From an uncultured Clostridia bacterium (lineage in GTDB: Bacteria; Bacillota; Clostridia; Christensenellales; Aristaeellaceae), in NCBI GenBank assembly GCA_946626395.1, contig CAMOUF010000128.1:1-7443 (forward strand): DNA of 7,443 bases. The letters are read 5' to 3'. Within the stretch, counting starts at the first letter, position 1; the number at the start of each line of letters is the position of its first letter. Below the pieces are notes generated by a model. That model worked only from the letters and a program-made list of their open reading frames with translations, was not told the origin of the DNA and ran no database searches. Shown piece by piece: positions 5,974 to 7,443 of this stretch. A program made the position numbers and the translations under genes.

Positions 5974-6124
5974 GCCGCCAGGCCAGCAGGCCGGAAAAAT
6001 CAGAATTCAGAGTACAAAGCACATAAGAAGCGCTCGGGGAATCCCCCTTCCTGTGCTCTGTACTCTGCATTCTGCCTTTGTTTCCATGCCCTTTTCCGGC
6101 TGCTCAGGGAACGCGCCAGGCGGC
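5974..6124 (+). repeat. Nested ~150-nt palindromic element with heptad-repeat arms in the rnc leader
   Basis: Four nested pairings are visible. GCCGCCAGG at 5974–5982 pairs at 8 of 9 positions with 6116–6124. AGCAG plus CCGGAAAA (5985–5998, one bulged G) pairs with 6092–6104. The core arms 6001–6023 and 6052–6074 match at 21 of 23. GGGG (6036–6039) pairs with CCCC (6043–6046) at the tip. The core arms are heptad repeats: CA starts at 6001, 6008, 6015 and 6022, and CTG at 6051, 6058, 6065 and 6072. The element fills most of the acpP–rnc gap, and I see no promoter in it. It could be a MITE-like insertion or a structured leader; no target-site duplication is evident. Confidence 0.7.
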
Positions 6125-6153
6125 CATTCTGAAAGTGAGAAGGTTTATTTTAC

Positions 6154-6816
6154 ATGGCAGATTATACGGCATTGGAAAAAGCCATCGGGCATTCCTTCCG
6201 CCGCCCCGCCCTGCTCAAACAGGCGCTGACCCATCCTTCCCTGGGCCATAACCATAACCAGCGGCTGGAATTTCTGGGCGACGCGGTGCTGGAGCTGTGC
6301 GTCAGCGAAAAAATCTATGAAAACCATCCTGAAATGCAGGAGGGGGCCATGACCCGGCTTCGGCAAAAGCTGGTGCGGGAGGAAAAGCTGGCCCAGGCAG
6401 CATCCTCCGTCCATTTGGGCGAAGCGCTGATGATGGACCGCAGCTGCGAATATACCGGTGGGCGACAGAACCCGTCCGTCCTGTGCGACACCTTTGAGGC
6501 CGTGCTGGCCGCGGTGTATCTGGATGGGGGCCTGGACGCCGCCCGGGGCATGGTGCACCGCCTGATCGGCGACTGCACCGAAACCGGGGAAAACGACCCC
6601 AAGAGCGCTTTGCAGGAATATCTGCAATCCAAGGGCCATCCCAGCCCCACCTATGAAACCCTGGGGGAAGAGGGCCCGCCCCACGACCGGGTCTTTACCG
6701 CCGCGGTGCTTTTAGAGGGGAAGGAAACCGCCCGGGGCAAGGGCACCAGCAAAAAGCGGGCTGAGCAGGAGGCTGCCGCCGCCGCGCTGAACATCATCAA
6801 AGGTTCGGGGGAATAA
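6154..6816 (+). CDS. rnc: Ribonuclease III
   Basis: RNase III cleaves double-stranded RNA in rRNA precursors, mRNAs and sense–antisense duplexes, acting as a cytoplasmic dimer with Mg2+. The catalytic domain (about residues 5–140) has the signature QRLEFLGDA at 36–44, with E39 and D43, then E63 and the D112/E115 pair in DTFEA. The residue equivalent to E. coli E38 is glutamine (Q36), a variant the family signature allows. A double-stranded RNA-binding domain spans about 148–216 and ends in the usual KKRAEQEAAAAAL helix. The length of 220 is normal. GAGAAGG at 6137–6143 is a modest ribosome binding site with 10-nt spacing. The long stem-loop upstream could be this enzyme's own substrate, as in the autoregulated E. 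coli rnc leader; that is inference. Confidence 0.97.
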   Translation: MADYTALEKAIGHSFRRPALLKQALTHPSLGHNHNQRLEFLGDAVLELCVSEKIYENHPEMQEGAMTRLRQKLVREEKLAQAASSVHLGEALMMDRSCEYTGGRQNPSVLCDTFEAVLAAVYLDGGLDAARGMVHRLIGDCTETGENDPKSALQEYLQSKGHPSPTYETLGEEGPPHDRVFTAAVLLEGKETARGKGTSKKRAEQEAAAAALNIIKGSGE

Positions 6817-6823
6817 GGGGAGC

Positions 6824-7443
6824 ATGCGCCTTAAAAAACTGGAAATCCACGGGTTCAAGTCCTTTGCCGACCGGACGGAGATCGTGTTCAACCAGGGCAT
6901 CACCGGCATCGTGGGCCCCAACGGCTCAGGCAAAAGCAACATCGGCGACGCCGTGCGCTGGGTGCTGGGGGAGCAAAGCGCCCGGGTGCTGCGCGGGGCC
7001 AAGATGGAGGACGTGATCTTTAACGGCACCGCCAAGCGCAAGCAGGCTTCCTACTGCGAAGTGAGCCTGGTGTTTGACAACGAGGACGGGGCTCTGAAAT
7101 CCACCTACGCCGAGGTGGTGGTCACCCGAAGAGTGTACCGCAACGGCGACAGCGAATATTATCTGAATAAAACCTCCTGCCGCTTAAAGGATATCCTGGA
7201 ATTGTTCCGGGACACCGGCATCGGCCGGGAGGGCTATTCCCTCATCGGCCAGGGCCGCATCGATGAAATCCTCTCAGTAAAAAGCGAGGACCGCCGCCAG
7301 GTGTTTGAGGAGGCCGCCGGGGTGATGACCTACCGCGTTCGCAAGGAGGACGCGGAAAAGAAGCTGGCCCGCACAAGAGAAAACCTGAGCCGGGTCAACG
7401 ATATTCTGGACGAATTGTCCGCCCGGGTGGAGCCTCTGGAAAA
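6824..7443 (+). CDS. smc: Chromosome segregation ATPase SMC, 5' part only
   Basis: SMC, with ScpA and ScpB, forms the ring-shaped condensin that organises and separates bacterial chromosomes. The visible 206 codons cover the N-terminal half of the ATPase head. They start MRLKKLEIHGFKSFADRTEI, with Walker A GPNGSGKS at 31–38. R57, in the LRGAKMED motif, corresponds to the conserved arginine of B. subtilis SMC. The Q-loop glutamine is in SLIGQGRIDEIL (about 139–150), and the EEAAGV segment follows before the first coiled coil begins near residue 172. A complete SMC is about 1,190 residues, so the hinge and C-terminal head are outside the window. The start lies 7 nt after the rnc stop codon; AAGGGG (6815–6820) overlaps that stop and sits only 3 nt from the ATG, which suggests translational coupling to rnc. 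Confidence 0.98.
   Translation, partial: MRLKKLEIHGFKSFADRTEIVFNQGITGIVGPNGSGKSNIGDAVRWVLGEQSARVLRGAKMEDVIFNGTAKRKQASYCEVSLVFDNEDGALKSTYAEVVVTRRVYRNGDSEYYLNKTSCRLKDILELFRDTGIGREGYSLIGQGRIDEILSVKSEDRRQVFEEAAGVMTYRVRKEDAEKKLARTRENLSRVNDILDELSARVEPLE

Noticed and set aside
5552..6124. CRISPR array or riboswitch explanation for the repeats around acpP
   Set aside because: The repeat unit is 7 nt without spacers, which excludes CRISPR. The long simple stems do not match a riboswitch fold that I recognise.
5593..6132. Plus-strand 179-residue frame spanning both gaps and acpP in another frame
   Set aside because: It runs through the inverted repeats and out of frame with acpP. Its composition is arginine/histidine-rich shadow sequence.

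Overview
The window looks like chromosomal DNA of a GC-rich member of the Bacillota, most likely class Clostridia. The plsX–acpP–rnc–smc order, strong AGGAGG-type ribosome binding sites and near-consensus sigma-A promoters all point that way. Genus cannot be read from the sequence. I see no phage genes, transposase, CRISPR array, tRNA or rRNA.

Layout. Positions 1–1424 hold two minus-strand genes: a GNAT N-acetyltransferase, then prmA (ribosomal protein L11 methyltransferase), whose 3' end runs off the left edge. Positions 1425–1730 are a divergent control region with one promoter facing each way; the plus-strand promoter has a near-perfect palindrome in its spacer. Positions 1731–4418 encode an 895-residue exported protein: signal peptide, two zinc ribbons, 20 SEL1 repeats and a glutamate-rich tail. 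It ends in a textbook terminator (4427–4451), so it is probably a single-gene transcript.

A new promoter (4480–4508) starts the housekeeping cluster: plsX (acyl-phosphate synthesis for phospholipids), acpP (acyl carrier protein), rnc (RNase III) and the 5' part of smc (chromosome condensation). plsX and acpP both handle fatty acyl chains. rnc and smc are conserved neighbours in Bacillota; rnc and smc are 7 nt apart and probably translationally coupled.

The most unusual material is non-coding. Both gaps flanking acpP carry inverted repeats whose arms are built from degenerate heptanucleotide repeats in exact 7-nt register: GAAC-type in plsX–acpP and CAGA/CTG-type in acpP–rnc. The second lies inside a larger nested palindrome of about 150 nt in the rnc leader, long enough to be an RNase III substrate. 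The second notable item is the SEL1 protein, whose last 12 repeats form three copies of a four-repeat block.
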